A stretch of 64,000 bases of DNA from the NCBI RefSeq assembly GCF_040939455.1, contig NC_134115.1, positions 28,298,727 through 28,362,726 of the forward strand, given 5' to 3'. This document shows positions 20,476 through 31,570 of the stretch, piece after piece (position 1 is the first letter of the stretch; each line of letters begins with the position of its first letter). The position numbers were made by a program, and so were the translations under genes. The notes beneath the pieces were generated by a model. That model searched no databases. It was not told the origin of the DNA and saw only the letters and a program-made list of their open reading frames with translations. The stretch comes from Microcebus murinus. Lineage: Eukaryota > Chordata > Mammalia > Primates > Cheirogaleidae.

Positions 20476-21430
20476 ACCAGTAGTATAAGCTTGAAAACAA
20501 AAGCCAATAGAATGTCAGCTGGGTCTCATTCCTTTATGGTGAATTCTTGCAGGGAAGGGTTCATATCTTACTCATTAAAACTACACATAGCATTTCAGCA
20601 ACCACAGGTAAAGATTTTTGGTTTGTGGTTGCAGTAGCTATTGCAGAAATTGACTGAAATAAAGAGGGTCATCTTGTGGGACACTCCCAAGTAGAATACT
20701 CTCCCCTAGCTCATTTTCTCCCCTTGACTCTCTGGGGTTACATTTGGTTGTCACAAACTGAGTTGTCAGAGGTGGTAGTGGAAAGGGACAGGAGTGGTAG
20801 ATTTCTTCTTCAAAGGCCTGTCCCAGGCTCCATGGACTCTTCCCATTTCCAGCTCCAACATGTCAATTGTCTCCACAGTATAGAACCCTTGGTTCTTTCA
20901 AATGTGCAAAGCTTCTATTGCTTTATGTTAGTTTAAAAGAATATATGCCCTTGAGCAAATTAACATCTGTTTCTCCCCTCCCTTCTCCTGCCACACCTCC
21001 AAATCACATGCCCAACTAAACTATGCTTAATAATTAAAAAAAAAAAAATATATATATATATATTCTCAGAACAATTTCTGTTGCATATATCCTTAAATTA
21101 CTAATAGCAAATTACCCCAACATTTAGTGGTTTAAAACAATCACTTTTTAAGCCCAGGGATTCTATAGTTTTGAGAGCTCCTTAATAAGTTGACAGGACT
21201 TAGTGACAGGTTGTGTGGGTGAAATGATGAAAGGAAAGTGCAAAGGGAATTCTGAGTTTTCTGTCTTGTGTAGCTGGTGGGTGTGGTACCCTTGTCTGAG
21301 ATCAAGCCTGCAGAGAAGGAATGGGTTGCATTCCTTCAACCCATTTGAAGTGCAAGGAAACAATGCAAAGGAAACAATGCAAAGGAGTGCAAAGGAAACA
21401 ATGAATTTGTGTTGAGATATATGAAGAATG
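20476..21430. other. Unclassified DNA with an (A)n(TA)n tract
   Basis: Includes a poly(A)-(TA)n tract at 21,037-21,062. 'TTACCCCAACATTTAGTGGT' near 21,112 hints at an old MLT1-like LTR on the minus strand. A short AAGGAAACAATGCA-type tandem lies at 21,353-21,402. No gene. Confidence 0.35.
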
Positions 21431-21690
21431 TACAGTCTTCCCTCAGTATATGCAGAAGGTTGGTTCCAGGACTACCTATGTATACCCAAATCTGCACGTA
21501 TTTAAGTCCCACAGTTGGCCCTGCGGAACCCCTTGTATGTGAAAAGTCAGCCCTCCATACAGATGGGCTTCTCATGCCTCTCAATACCGTATTTTCCATC
21601 CATATTTGATTGAAAAAAATATTCAGATAAGTGGACCCACACAGTTTAAACCCATCTTGTTCAAGGGCCAATGGCATAAAACACACATAT
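21430..21690 (+). mobile_element. MER2/Tigger-like DNA transposon remnant
   Basis: Begins 'TACAGTCTTCCCTCAGTATA..GGTTGGTTCCAGGACTAC' and ends '..TTTAAACCCATCTTGTTCAAGGGCCAA', typical of non-autonomous pogo/Tigger elements. There is no transposase. Confidence 0.65.
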
Positions 21691-21739
21691 ACAAACCCTG
21701 AAAGTCTGCATGTTATAGTGTTTGTATGCTCTAGACAGA

Positions 21740-21965
21740 CAAAGCCATATAGCATGGATTTGAATCCTGGCTCTGCCAATTATTAGTTGAGCCATTTAAG
21801 GCTAAAGATTTATCTTTTTATTCTTATGTCCATTTTTACCTATAAAATGGACATAGTAACACCTGCCTCATAGCGTTGCTGTGAGGATTGATGAGCTGAA
21901 AACCACATAAAGCACTCAACAAAGTCCTGGCATTTACTAAAGGAACAATAAATGTTAGCATTCTC
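21740..21965 (+). repeat. MIR SINE
   Basis: Near full-length: 'GGATTTGAATCCTGGCTCTG', 'CCAATTATTAGTTGAGCC', 'CTATAAAATGGACATAGTAA', 'GCTGTGAGGATTGATGAGC', 'AAAGCACTCAACAAAGTCCT'. Confidence 0.85.
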
Positions 21966-23764
21966 CAGGATTACTTTTACGTACTTACTTTCCATCTGGA
22001 GAAAGTATCAGCAACAATAAAGGTTTTGAAACCATCTACCTGAATGTGGTCTAATTCCTATTTTCCACTGTAAATTTACAGTTATTTTCAATGCAGTGCA
22101 GGGCGGAAATAGAGCTGCTGGCAGGCTCTTACTTCTAAGATTTTCTCTTTCCTATGTGGCTTTGAACTCAGTAAACTTATTTAAAATGGTTTCTAACCTT
22201 GATGCTGAAAATCAACTGGAGATAATGGATAAATTTTGAAGCAATGTAGATATTTTAGGATGTCAAGGGGCTTTGGAAAATGATGTAGTCTGACCTCTAA
22301 TTTTTGGATGATGAAATTAAGACCCAAGAGGTTAAATGACTCATCTGAAACCAGACAACAGAGGCAGAGCTGGGGCTGAAATACAAGCGCCATGACACAT
22401 GAGCTGCCTCTTTCTTCTTCGACATAGCAGACTCCAGCACAATAGTCCAAAACAGTGGTTTTTTTATGCAGAATTTTATGTATGTATAATGAACTCAACC
22501 CCCTCTTTAAAGATAAATACAAGTTAGAAATAGGAATGAGGGACCAAAGCAGGAGTTCAAATATCACTGTGTTCTTATAAATCCATTAAAATGATTCCTC
22601 TGAAAAATAGATGAATGATAATTTAACTAGCATTTTAAATTTTTTTAAATGTATGTTCTTAGCAAGGAATCTGACTATTTTCACACATGGGAATAGATTT
22701 TTCTTACACCCCTAAACTATGAGTTGCTATTTTTTGAGTTTTCTTTTGAAGATGTGGTGGTTTTTTTCCTCTGCAACAATTAGTTAATGGTGTGTTCAAA
22801 ATTACACATCCCAAAGAGGTTATAGTTTAAGGAAATCTGGCTCAATTGATCAATGGAATGTTGAAGAGATAGTTATAGGACTTTTTATAATCAACCCAGA
22901 TTTTGAAGATTGAGTTAAAAAGATCCAGGCATCATTTCTGGGCCAATTATGTTGTAACACTGGTATATAATTGTGTGGAACTAACAAAATCAGTTTTCTT
23001 GCTTAGATAGAAGGAAAGCCAGAAATATAGTTTTTTTTTCTATGTTATCTTTTCTGATATAGGAAAGAGGAGATATAAAAAAAACGACAGGGAAAGATTG
23101 GAGAAAAAATTAAAATAACACTTCCTGATGTTGAGAGAAAGGGATATAATTTTTTATATTAAAAAATATATTGGATAGATGTAACATTCCAGAAAAAAGC
23201 CAATCTAAGGGAACTGGATTATGTTAAAATGATTTTGTTATCTCAAACACTTGGTATCCATAGCAACTGAAACATCTCTATACTTACTCTTTCCATCCAT
23301 AGCAAGGGAAATAAACAGCCAAAGATCTTGTTATCTCCTGATGTCATTGCATCATAGCTAATAAATTACTATTTGAGATGTCTTAACAAAGCCTACTATT
23401 GTTTTACTTTTAAAACAGGAACAAAAAAAAAGAGAAGAAAATGATATAAGAGAATGTAACCAAAACATAGAAATGAACAACCAGCTCACAAGGGAGGTTG
23501 CAATAGCACATCCAAGGAAGGAGAGAGTTACTCTCTCAATTTTGCCCTAGGCTGGCTGATGTCCAAGATAGAGAAGCATGTTCCTGGCCTGCTGCCAAGC
23601 TACAGGTCACCTGGTCCTCCTCCATGCAGGCTTTGTTGATCTGAAAGGGAGACCAGACCCAGGCTGGCCAATCTCAGACAGCCCAGAGATATTCTAAACA
23701 GAATGTCCAATCTGTATAACAGTGTGTTTTTGCATATATAACTGGTTGTTATTACTGGATAATA
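21966..23764. other. Unclassified A+T-rich DNA with one MIR-like piece
   Basis: A MIR-type complement ('AAATTAAGACCCAAGAGGTT..AGAGGCAGAGCTGGGGCTG') lies at about 22,300-22,400. Otherwise there is no gene or named repeat; the minus ORF at 22,193-22,567 overlaps that SINE piece. Confidence 0.4.
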
Positions 23765-23865
23765 ACTTTTTATTTATTTACCAAACATTTGCTGTATGTC
23801 TGTATGTGTCAGTCACTGTGTAAGGTTCTGTGAATGTTAGATGTGAATGAGGCAGTCTCAGCTGA
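23765..23865 (-). repeat. L2 LINE tail fragment
   Basis: 'TATTTATTTACCAAACATTT..TGTCAGTCACTGTGTAAGGTTC' is the complement of the L2 3' tail. Confidence 0.5.
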
Positions 23866-24194
23866 CCAAAAAGTTCACATTTACATAGAATCTAGATATA
23901 TTGTTTCCTGTTGACAGCAGAAAAGGATCATTAACATCACCTATGATGGACACATCATTATATAATACCCTTAGGATCCAATACTCAATGTCAATTCTTG
24001 CAAATAACTGACACATAATAAATTTTGACTGACTACAAGAATTCAAGGGAATTATCAGGCTGAAGTTAATGCACATCAAAATTATCTGTAGCAAGGAAGG
24101 TCTCAAAACACAAGCCTCAAATTGTAGTTGAATGAAATGAATGCAACCTACATATTGTTATAGACAAAGATAAATATAATTAAAGTTTCCAGAA

Positions 24195-24270
24195 ATAATA
24201 AGTGGTAAAGCTGACATTGAATCCATACAGTCTGACTCCAGAGGTTTTTGTGCTTACGCTTTGCCTCCTC
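24195..24270 (-). repeat. MIR SINE tail
   Basis: 'AAGTGGTAAAGCTGACATTG', 'AATCCATACAGTCTGACTCC' and 'AGAGGTTTTTGTGCTTAC' follow the complement of MIR. Confidence 0.55.
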
Positions 24271-24414
24271 TTAGAGAGCAAGGCCAAATAGGAAACCAGA
24301 GAAATGTTAAATTCTTTCTATAGCTGCAGTGATTTAAAAACAAAACAATACAAAGCCAGTCCAAAAGTGCAAACTGCAAATTTTTGTAAGCCAAACATAC
24401 AGTTTGGACTATAT

Positions 24415-24540
24415 CTATTCATTCATTCATTTATTCAATAAACATTGGTAATATCTTCCCCAAGCTAGGTATTCTTTGGGGCACTGGGGTTAGCACAGAT
24501 GAAAACATATGAAGCCACTGTTCTCACAATTTTTTGCTTG
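24415..24540 (-). repeat. L2 LINE tail fragment
   Basis: 'TTCATTCATTTATTCAATAA', 'GGGGCACTGGGGTTAGCACA' and 'GAAGCCACTGTTCTCAC' are the complement of the L2 3' end. Confidence 0.6.
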
Positions 24541-24589
24541 AAATTTTCCACCTTCAAACACACACTATGGTTTACTTATTTATTAAATT

Positions 24590-25540
24590 TATTAACTGGT
24601 AGAAAATATTTGCAACCTATATATCCAATAAAGGACTAATAATGAGAATCTACAAAGAACTTGAGCAAAGCAGCAAAAAAGAATCAAACAACCCCATTAA
24701 AAAATGAGCAACAGACACGAACAGAAGCTTCTTAAAAGAAGATAGACAAATGACCAACAAGCATGAAAAAACGCTCAATGTCACTAAGCATCAAGAAAAT
24801 GCAAATCAAAACCACAATGAGATATCACCTTACCCTAGTCAGAATGGCTTTTATTAAAAAAATCCCAAAACAGTGGATGCTGGTGTGGTTGCAGAGAGAA
24901 AGGAATGCTTATATTAATACATTGTTGGTGGGGCTGAAAACTGGTACAACCTCTATGGAAAAGAGTGTGGGGATTCTTCAAAGAATTTTAGAAGTCAATC
25001 TACCATTTGATCCAGCAATCCCACTACTGGGTATTTATTTACCCAAAGGAAAATAAGTCATTTTATCAAAAAGACACCTGTACTCAAATGTTTATTGCAG
25101 CACAATTCATAATTGCAAAGATGTGGAATCAACCCAAATGCCCATCTATTCATGAGTGAATTAACAAAAGGTGGTAAATGTATGCCATGGAATACTACTC
25201 AGCCATGAAGAGGGATGGCTTAATGCCTTTTGCAACAATCTGGATGGAACTGGAGACCATTATCCTAAGTCAAGTATCTAAAGAATGGAAAAACGAACAT
25301 CACATGTACTCACTATTAAATTGGAACTAATTGATGAGCATACATGTGCACAGAGGAAAGTAAAACTCAACAAAAAGCAAGCATTGGAGAGCGGGAGGAC
25401 AGGATGGGCAAAAACCTACCTAACAGGTACAATGAACGCTATCTGGGTGACGGGCACACTTATAACCATGACTCAAACATTATAAAAGTGACTCATGTAA
25501 TCAAAAGATTTGTAACCCTGTAATACTTTGAAATAAAAAA
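24590..25540 (+). mobile_element. L1 3' end, lemur-type 3' UTR
   Basis: 5'-truncated L1. It opens in the late ORF2 ('AGAAAATATTTGCAACCTAT', 'ATGAGCAACAGACACGAACA', 'CACAATGAGATATCACCTTA') and passes through to the 3' UTR ('GGGCACACTTATAACCATGA', 'CTGTAATACTTTGAAATAAA'). ORF2 is broken into short frames. The 3' UTR is shared with the elements at 25,853 (minus) and 56,750, so this is a lineage L1 family. Confidence 0.9.
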
Positions 25541-25548
25541 GTTTATTG

Positions 25549-25695
25549 ATTATTGTCTGTTTTTCTTTAACAGAATGTAAATTCCACAAGGACATAAAAT
25601 TCTGTGCTTTGTTTCCTGAAATACCCCAACCACCTAGAATAGTGCTTGGAATACTGTAGGAATTCAATAAATATTTGTTGAATGAATGGATCATG
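25549..25695 (+). repeat. L2 LINE tail
   Basis: 'CAGAATGTAAATTCCACAAG', 'GAATAGTGCTTGGAATACTG' and 'AATTCAATAAATATTTGTTG' are a clear L2 end. Confidence 0.8.
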
Positions 25696-25852
25696 GAGCT
25701 TACCTTTTACTGGAGGTAAAAGCATAGGTTTTGAAAATAAAATAATATTTAGGAAGATAGGCAGAATAAACTATAAATTTCCTATGCCTCTTTTCTCTAA
25801 ATACAACAGTGAGAGTTTTTAATTATTACTGGCCTTAGAAGGACACTATGAA

Positions 25853-28735
25853 GTTTTTTTTTTAATTATTTTTTTATTTCAGCATGTTACAGAGGTACAA
25901 ATGTTTAGGTTTCATATATTGCCTTTGCCCCACCCAAGTCAGAGGTTCAAGCATGTCCATCCTCTAGGGTGCACTGCACCCATTAGGTGTGTGTATACCC
26001 ATCCCCTCCTCCCCCACCCATCTGCCCAACACCCGATGAATGTTATTACTATATGCGTTCTTAAGTGTTGATCAGTTAATACCAATTTGTTGGTTAGTAC
26101 ATGTGGTGCTTGTTTTTCCATTCTTGTGATACTTCACTTAGTAGAATGGGCTCCAGTTCTATCCAGGATAATACAGGAGATGCTAGATTACCATTGTTTT
26201 CTGTGGTTGAGTAGAACTCCATGGTATACATATACCACATTTTATTAATCCATGCATGTATTGATGGGCACTTGGGCTGTTTCCACATCTTTGCAATTGT
26301 GAATTGTAGTGCAATAAACATTATAGTGCAGATGTCTTTTTTATAGAATGTCTTTTGTTCTTTTGTAACTCTTTGAGGTATCTCCATATTACTTTCCACA
26401 GAGGTTGTACTAGTTTGCAGTCCCACCAGCAGTGTAGGAGTGTTCCTGTCTCTCCACATCCAAGCCAACGTTTATAGTTTGGGGACATTTTAATAAAGGC
26501 CATTCTCACTGGAGATAAGCAATATCTCATTGTGGTTTTAATTTGTATTTTCCTGATGACTAGTGATGTCAATCATCTTTTTATGTGCTTATTGGCCATT
26601 TATATATCTCTCTTGTAGAAATGTCTATTTAGATCCTTTACTCATTTTCTAATTGGGTTATTTAACTTTTATATTGAGTAATAAGGGTTCTTTATATATT
26701 TTAGATGCAAGTCCCTTATCAGACATGATTTGCAAATATTTTCTACCATTCTGTGAGTTGTCTTTTATTTTCTTAATAGTGCCTATGATGCACAAAAGTT
26801 TTTAATTTTGATAAAGTCCAATTTATTTTTTCTTTTATTGTTCATAGTTTTGGCATGATGTATAAGAATGTTTTATCAAATTAAAGGTTATGAAGATTTA
26901 CTGCTGTGTCTTCTTCTAAAAGTTTCATAGTTTTTAGCTCTTATATTTAGGTCTTTGATCCATTTTGAACTGATTTCTTATATAGTACGAGGTAAGGGTC
27001 CAACTTTATTCTTTTGTATGTGGTTATTTGGTTGTACCAGCACCATTTGCTGAAAAGATAATTTCTTCCCCATTGGATGGTCATGGCATCCTGGTCATAA
27101 ATCAGATGACTATAGGTGTATGCATTTATTCCTGGACTCTCAATTCTATCCCATTGGTCTATATGTCTGTTGCTATGCCAGTCTTCATTACCATTACTTT
27201 GTGACAAGTTTCAAAGTTAGGAACTGTGAGTCCTACTTTATTCTTCTTTTTCAGACTTTTCTGGGCTATTTTCAGTTCCTTGAAATTCTCATATGAATTT
27301 TAAAATCAACTTGTCAATTTCTATGAAAAAATCTGGGATTCTGATGGGAGTAATGTTGAATCTGCAGACCAGTTTGGGGAGCATTGCCATGTTAACAATG
27401 CTAAGTCTTCTTATGCATCAACATGGGATGATTTCCATCTATTTAGAGCTTCTATAATTTCTTTCAACTATGCCCTGTGGTTTCAAGGGCATAAATTCTG
27501 TACTTCTTTGGTTAAATTTGACCTTGAGAATTTTATTCTTCTTGATGCTACTGTGCATGTAATTGTTTCCTTAATTTCATCTTTGGATTGTTCATTGCAT
27601 GTGTATAAAATTATAACTGATTTGTATACTGCAAACTTGCTGACCTTGTTCATTTCCTCTAATAATTTTTAATGGATTTCTTAAGATTTTCTGTATACAA
27701 GATCATGTTATCTGTGACTAGAAATAGTTTTTCTTCTTTCTTTTCAATGTGAATGCCTTTTATTTCATCTTCTTGCCTAACTGCCCTAATTAGAAACTTC
27801 AGTACAATGTTGAATAGAAGTGGTGAGAATGGACATTCTTGTCTTGTTCTTGACCTTAGAAAGAAAGTATTTACTCTTTTACCATTAAGTATAATGTTAC
27901 CTGTTAGTGTTTTGTAGATGCCCTTCATGAGGTTGAGAAAATTCTCTTCTCTTTGTTGAGTGTTTTTATCTTGAAAAGATATTGGGTTTTGTCAAATGCT
28001 TTTCCTGTATTGATTGAGATGATTGTGTGATTTTTATTCTGTTAATATATTACATTAATTGATTTTCAGATGCTGAATCTTTCATTCCTGCAATAAATCT
28101 CACATGGTTATGGTGTATAATTCTTGGTTAACAGGATTATTTTCCCTCGAGGACTTTGAATAAATCATTCCACTTCCTTCTGACCTTTGTTGTTTTGACT
28201 GACAAGTTTACTGTTAATCTTATTGGGGTTCCCTTATAAGTAATAAGTTGTACTTTCGTTGCTTTTAAGATTTTCTTTGTCTTTGACTTTTAGCATTTTT
28301 AGTATGATGTATCTGTTTGTGTATTTCTTTGTGTTTACCCTACTTGGAGTTCATTGAACTTCCTGAATATGTACGTTATTGTTTTTCAATAAATTTGGGA
28401 GGCTTCCAGCCATAATTCTTTTAATTTTTTCCTTCTAGTCTTTTTATATATTTCCATGATCCCTATACTGGTTCATTTAATGGTGTTCCATATTTGTCTA
28501 AGTCGGTTTCCCTGTGTTAGTTTTTCTTTATTTTTTTCTCTCTGTTCTTCAGCTTGCATGTTAATTCTTCTGCCAGTTCAAATCTACTGTTGAGCCCTTC
28601 TCTTGTTGAGCTTTTTATTTCAATTCTTGAACTGCTTGACTCCAGAATGTTTATCTCTTTATTATTTTCTATCTGATGCAACACTGTCATTACACCTTCC
28701 TTTACTTCTTTAGTGCTTTTGTTTAGTTCTACGAA
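25853..28735 (-). mobile_element. L1 element, antisense, 3' UTR to ORF2 and 5' part
   Basis: Poly(T) at 25,853 marks its 3' end. The lemur-type 3' UTR is followed by ORF2 complement through 'CAAATATTTTCTACCATTCT', 'GACTCTCAATTCTATCCCAT' and 'GGTTTTGTCAAATGCTTTTC'. The minus frame at 27,659-27,928 includes the reverse-transcriptase neighbourhood ([12 protein letters not shown].., ..FLVTDNMILY). There the YADD/FADD catalytic motif reads VTDN, so the aspartate pair is lost. Many stops occur. It may be a composite of a younger 3' end and an older body. Two Alus cut its 5' part. Confidence 0.85.
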
Positions 28736-29008
28736 CTTTTTTATTTTTTTGAAACAAGAGTCTTGCTCTGTCACCAGGCTAGAGTGTGGTGGTGTTATCA
28801 TAGCTGACTGCAACCTCAAACTCCTGCCTCAGCCTAATCCTGAGTAGCTGGGACTATAGGTACACGCCACCATGCTCGACTAATTTTTCTACTTTTTGTA
28901 GAAATGGGTCATGGGAGGTGAGGAGACCTTGTCTTGCTCTTGCTCAGGCTCAAGCAATCCTCCCACTGCCTCAGCCTCCCAGAATGCTAGGATTACAGGT
29001 GTGAGCAC
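28736..29008 (-). mobile_element. Alu SINE (old type) in L1
   Basis: Reversed Alu text from 'TTTTTTGAAACAAGAGTCTT' to 'AGGATTACAGGTGTGAGCAC', divergent. It stops short of the full left-monomer start because a second Alu abuts it. Confidence 0.9.
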
Positions 29009-29103
29009 CTATTTTTTTTTTTTTTTTGAGACAGAGTCTCGCTTTGTTGCCTAGGCTAGAGTGAGTGCCATGGCATCAGCCTAGCTCACAGCAACCTCAA
29101 ACT
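29009..29103 (-). mobile_element. Truncated Alu, lemur type
   Basis: A 17-base T run followed by only about 80 bases of right monomer ('GAGACAGAGTCTCGCTTTGT', 'GGCATCAGCCTAGCTCACAG'). It then passes abruptly into L1 5' sequence. It is either 5'-truncated at insertion or the product of a deletion. Confidence 0.9.
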
Positions 29104-29530
29104 GGTGGGGGCCCCAGTGCTCCTAGTGGGCCATGCCCAAGATAGAGTCTCCACTCCATGAGTGGGGCATAGGAGAGAGGGAGCCCCAGTTTATTGACTG
29201 AACTCACCCAGTACTTAACATCAGCAATAGATATCTAGAGTCAGAATGAGAAAGGCTGAAGTCCTGCTCCTGGGAAGAAAGCCTTCCTACTTGGAGCTGG
29301 ACAAAGAGGGATCCCTGACTTCTTGACTAGAGCAGTGTGATGTGAAGTTTCTGCCTCACTGAGCTGCACAGGGGGAAAAAGAGAGCAGTCTTGGCTCAGA
29401 TACCATAGACTCTCACATTTCCTACCAAATTTTTGTAGATTTTCTTGATTAGATGTTTCTTCATTTGCTATTTGCCCTTAGGACTATTTCCAGGGGCTTT
29501 AGGTTTTGTTGTTTTTTTAAAATAATTTTC
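29104..29530 (-). mobile_element. L1 5' region (antisense), continuation
   Basis: 'GGGCCATGCCCAAGATAGAG', 'TGGGGCATAGGAGAGAGGGA' and 'TTTGTAGATTTTCTTGATTA..GATGTTTCTTCATTTGC' resemble the complement of an L1 5' UTR/ORF1 region. It likely belongs to the L1 at 25,853-28,735. Confidence 0.5.
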
Positions 29531-30689
29531 ACCAGGTTTTCCGTGGAGAAGGTCAGCAGGGTACCTCGCACTGTAAAGCGGGAAATCCAGCAACCCCTCA
29601 TTGTAATGGGTTTATTGATTGCTAACTTGCAGCAGAAAGCATATGGAGTGTCTGTCATCCACTCATGAATGCCAAATGGGTTTGCAGCAATTAGTAGCAT
29701 GATGTGAGATCCCAAATTAATAGCGACAAGATATTTTTGGTGAAATGGTGATTAGCTCTGGTGAGATCACAGGCACTAAGAAAAAACATCTCATAGAAGG
29801 TTCGGGTCTGTCAGTAATAGAATAGATACTATACAGTAACACATATGATTAAACATCTAAAACTCAACCTGTTGTATGGGCTTTGAAGAAGCTGTAAACC
29901 AATTAATCTTTTTATCTTTCATAAATGCCCTGGAAAAACAGATTTTTAATTCAAGCTCTGTTTGATTTCTGAGCCATGCAGAATAAGAGACAGTGGTGAT
30001 ATAAAATGAGAAAACAGCAGATTAAGCCTCATCTGAGTTTTAAAAGATAAATGCTTGGGAAAAAAATCTCTAGTCATTTACAATAATCACATTTACATCT
30101 ACTTTGATGAAAATGAGGTACTGCTCAACCTCAGAATGATTCTCACCTCTGGAAGATATTTCATATCGTAGAAAATCTTCAGAGAGGTGCTGAGCAGAGC
30201 ACCTGCTGGTACATTATGAATACTAAGAACACAGAGTTCTTTTATTGCAGTTGCATCTTTTCTTTGATGCTAAAACCCAAGAATCACCAATGAGTTTGAA
30301 ATAGAAAACCCTGTAATTTCTAAAGAGGTTTCAGGGAAAAAAGAGATGCTGTGTGCTCAAATATTCTTTGACTTTTGAAACTAGGATTTTTTTTTTCCCT
30401 CCATTGATGGACTTAAAAATCATTTCCATAATACTTTTATGTCTTTTAAGCAGAAGATATGGGAACAGCAGGGGGTTAATGTTTAGATCATTGGGTTAGT
30501 ACTAAGATTTCTAACCCTGGTGCCTGTAGTTACTGAAGAGGCTCACTTTCCCCGGAGAATAATTCCTCCGCATTTGTGTCCAGAGCCAACACGAAAGGGT
30601 ATTTATCTCATTAGCTCTCATTTTGTAAGTCACCTTTTGCACCCTTTCTCAGAATTTATAAACACCACGTTAGTTTTCCTTGCATGCAC
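29531..30689. other. Repeat-free DNA, possible conserved non-coding sequence
   Basis: No repeat recognised. Bases 29,540-29,770 are compositionally complex, contain several TAAT/ATTGATT homeodomain-like cores and have no coding frame of quality (see findings). Conservation cannot be measured here. Confidence 0.35.
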
Positions 30690-30855
30690 AAGTCAAATAA
30701 TAATGGCAGTGAACACATACACATCCTTACCATGTACAAGGATCTGTTCTAATGGCTTCATGTTTAATTCATTAATCATCACAACAACCTGTGAGGACTG
30801 TGAGGCACAAAGAGGTTAAATGACCTTCCCCAGGTGACACTGCCTCTGCCAATCA
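30690..30855 (-). repeat. MIR SINE
   Basis: 'TGTACAAGGATCTGTTCTAA', 'TTCATTAATCATCACAACAA' and 'GAGGCACAAAGAGGTTAAAT' give the complement of MIR. Confidence 0.75.
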
Positions 30856-31124
30856 CTGCCGCGTACTGCCTCCATAGCAATAGTAACCTAGTAATAGTAC
30901 ATAGCAAATAGCATATTGTTCTTGGGGCAGCAGAATAAGTGATGAGCAGAATGGTTCAAACAATAAAGTCAGAATGGCTTCAGGGCTCCATTCTCTTTCT
31001 GCTTACTAGTTAACTCTCAGGTGAAGGTCTGTATATGAATACAGGTGTGTAAGAATTGCGTTACCATAGTAGGCGGATAAAAGTAACACACTGAATTGAT
31101 TACAAAAGACTTGCATGGGCATCT

Positions 31125-31570
31125 TGTTACCGAAAGTTCGGTACTTGTCCTCAAGGCCGAATAAGTGAGAACAAAGAACAAGGACAAGTGATTTGAGGGA
31201 CAGGAAAGAGAAGTTTAGTAATTTACCGGCAAATGAGGAGGGCGGCAGACTAGCATCTGGAAAAACCACCGCCCCCGCTTTAAGCAGAAATACAGGGCTT
31301 TTTAGAGGGAGGCTTTCTTAGGTGGAGCCTGAGTCTATGTGACCAGCGTCACATGTTGTGGCTTTGGGTTTAACTGTAGTTGGTGGTTGTAGTTGACCTT
31401 TTCTCCCGTGAAGATGATCTCATCACAAATCTGTGGAATCATCTCCTGTAATTTAAGATACTAGAAAACAAAGAACATTTTTTTTTTCTGCTCCTTTGAT
31501 TGCTGGCCTCGGGGAAGAATCCAGGTTATAATTCCCAAAAAGGGTGGGGGGTTTTAAAGAGACAACTCAT
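31125..31570 (-). mobile_element. Possible LTR, family not recognised
   Basis: A block starting TGTTACCGAAAGTTCGGTAC and ending near 'GACAACTCA' has LTR-like texture: TG..CA ends, a G/A-rich stretch, a 'GTGACCAGCGTCACATG' inverted motif, and a poly(T)/pyrimidine run. It differs sharply in CpG content from its surroundings. No target duplication was found. It could instead be unique DNA. Confidence 0.3.

Noticed and set aside
24763..26572. Several ORFs of 60-124 codons on both strands
   Set aside because: All are L1 ORF2 debris from the elements at 24,590 and 25,853.
30130..30200. Possible minus exon with donor CCAGAG|GTGAGAATC near 30,148
   Set aside because: The donor is strong, but the acceptor side lacks a pyrimidine tract and only about 20 codons are open.
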